Assembly (NCBI GenBank): GCA_946406305.1
Contig: CAMJKC010000085.1
Span: forward strand, 1-7,300
Length of the DNA stretch: 7,300 bases
Direction of reading: 5' to 3'
From: an uncultured Lachnospiraceae bacterium
Lineage (GTDB): Bacteria > Bacillota > Clostridia > Lachnospirales > Lachnospiraceae
Translations under genes and position numbers: made by a program
Part shown: one piece after another, positions 7,013 through 7,300 of the stretch
Layout: each line of letters starts with the position of its first letter
How positions within the stretch are numbered: the first letter of the stretch is position 1
Notes under the pieces: model-generated
What the model was told of the DNA's origin: nothing
The model's database searches: none
Seen by the model: only the letters and a program-made list of their open reading frames with translations

Positions 7013-7300
7013 GGGTTTTTTCATCATCCAACATCTACACTTTTAAGAGAAGAAAAATATGAGGGATATAGTGACAATGATCGTGGTTATGTTGATGATG
7101 GAGCCAAAATTTGGTATCCACACAGTGATTGGAGTGGGATAAAAGTAACAGATAACTTTAGAAAAAAGTTTAATCCTGAAACTGGAATATTCCCAGACTC
7201 AGAATTATATGATTATGGAAATGGGCGACTAAAATATATAGATTCATGTGATGGTTGGGGACTATATTATTGTCTGCTAAATGATGGGCAATATCATTAT
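7013..7300 (+). pseudogene. Headless paralogue of the preceding gene's outer domain (runs off window)
   Basis: The frame of the 6224-7012 gene stays open after its TAA for all 96 remaining codons. It encodes a segment like that gene's outer domain: DWSGIKVTDNFRKKFNPETGIF here against DWSKLPLSEEFRKKYNEKDGIL there, about 10 identities in 22 by eye. The similarity appears to begin just after the point where the membrane helix would be. There is no ATG, GTG or TTG codon in this frame before the conserved block, no ribosome binding site and no anchor. It is best read as a 5'-truncated duplicate or silent cassette. Alternatives are a former two-domain protein split by a nonsense change, stop-codon readthrough, or a sequencing error at 7010-7012. 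The 3' end is not in the window. Confidence 0.6.

Noticed and set aside
7003..7026. Inverted repeat TGATGAA / TTCATCA with a T6 run, as a rho-independent terminator
   Set aside because: The stem is only 7 bp and A/T-rich, and the T run falls in the loop and stem, not after it.
1..7300. CRISPR array, tRNA, rRNA, insertion sequence or recoded stop codons
   Set aside because: No regular direct repeats with spacers, no RNA gene folds and no transposase or terminal inverted repeats were seen. Tryptophan is encoded by TGG and the genes end in TAA without internal TGA.

Overview
The window is strongly A+T-rich, with codon use dominated by AGA, ATA, TTA, GAT and AAA. All complete reading frames end in TAA. 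This points to a low-GC Firmicute, most likely a member of the Clostridia. All coding is on the + strand and there is almost no intergenic DNA. The gene junctions are 1 nt apart (897/899), overlapping (2106/2113) and overlapping (6222-6226, TAATG), so this looks like the middle of one co-transcribed, translationally coupled operon. The promoter lies upstream of the window. No RNA gene, insertion sequence, CRISPR array, attachment site or convincing terminator is visible.

Layout: (1) 1-897 is the 3' end of a gene for a secreted or surface protein. It has six thrombospondin type 3 (TSP3)-like acidic calcium-binding repeats followed by a beta-rich domain. (2) 899-2113 encodes a single-pass membrane protein whose outer part ends in a very Cys/His-rich segment. 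It resembles, from memory, the 'CD1108 family' proteins of clostridial conjugative elements. (3) 2106-6224 encodes a secreted protein of about 1372 residues. Its parts, in order, are a signal peptide, an unrecognised N-terminal region of about 400 residues, two TSP3-like motifs, a lipase-like alpha/beta-hydrolase domain whose nucleophile Ser appears replaced by Asp, and a C-terminal NlpC/P60-like cysteine hydrolase domain. (4) 6224-7012 encodes a 262-residue membrane-anchored protein of unknown function. (5) 7013-7300 is an open frame in register with gene 4 after its TAA. It encodes a diverged copy of gene 4's outer domain with no membrane anchor and no start codon, and it runs off the window.

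Taken together, all four genes predict exported or membrane-anchored products. At least one (gene 3) is likely to act on peptidoglycan, and two (genes 1 and 3) carry calcium-type TSP3 spacers. The best reading, which is inference, is a cell-envelope module of an integrative conjugative element or large plasmid, dealing with cell contact and wall opening. A secreted effector with an accessory or protective membrane protein (gene 4) is an alternative. The observations most worth following are the hybrid architecture and Ser-to-Asp change in gene 3, the headless in-frame paralogue behind gene 4, and the extracytoplasmic Cys/His cluster of gene 2. Domain names were assigned by motif recognition only; no database search was possible.
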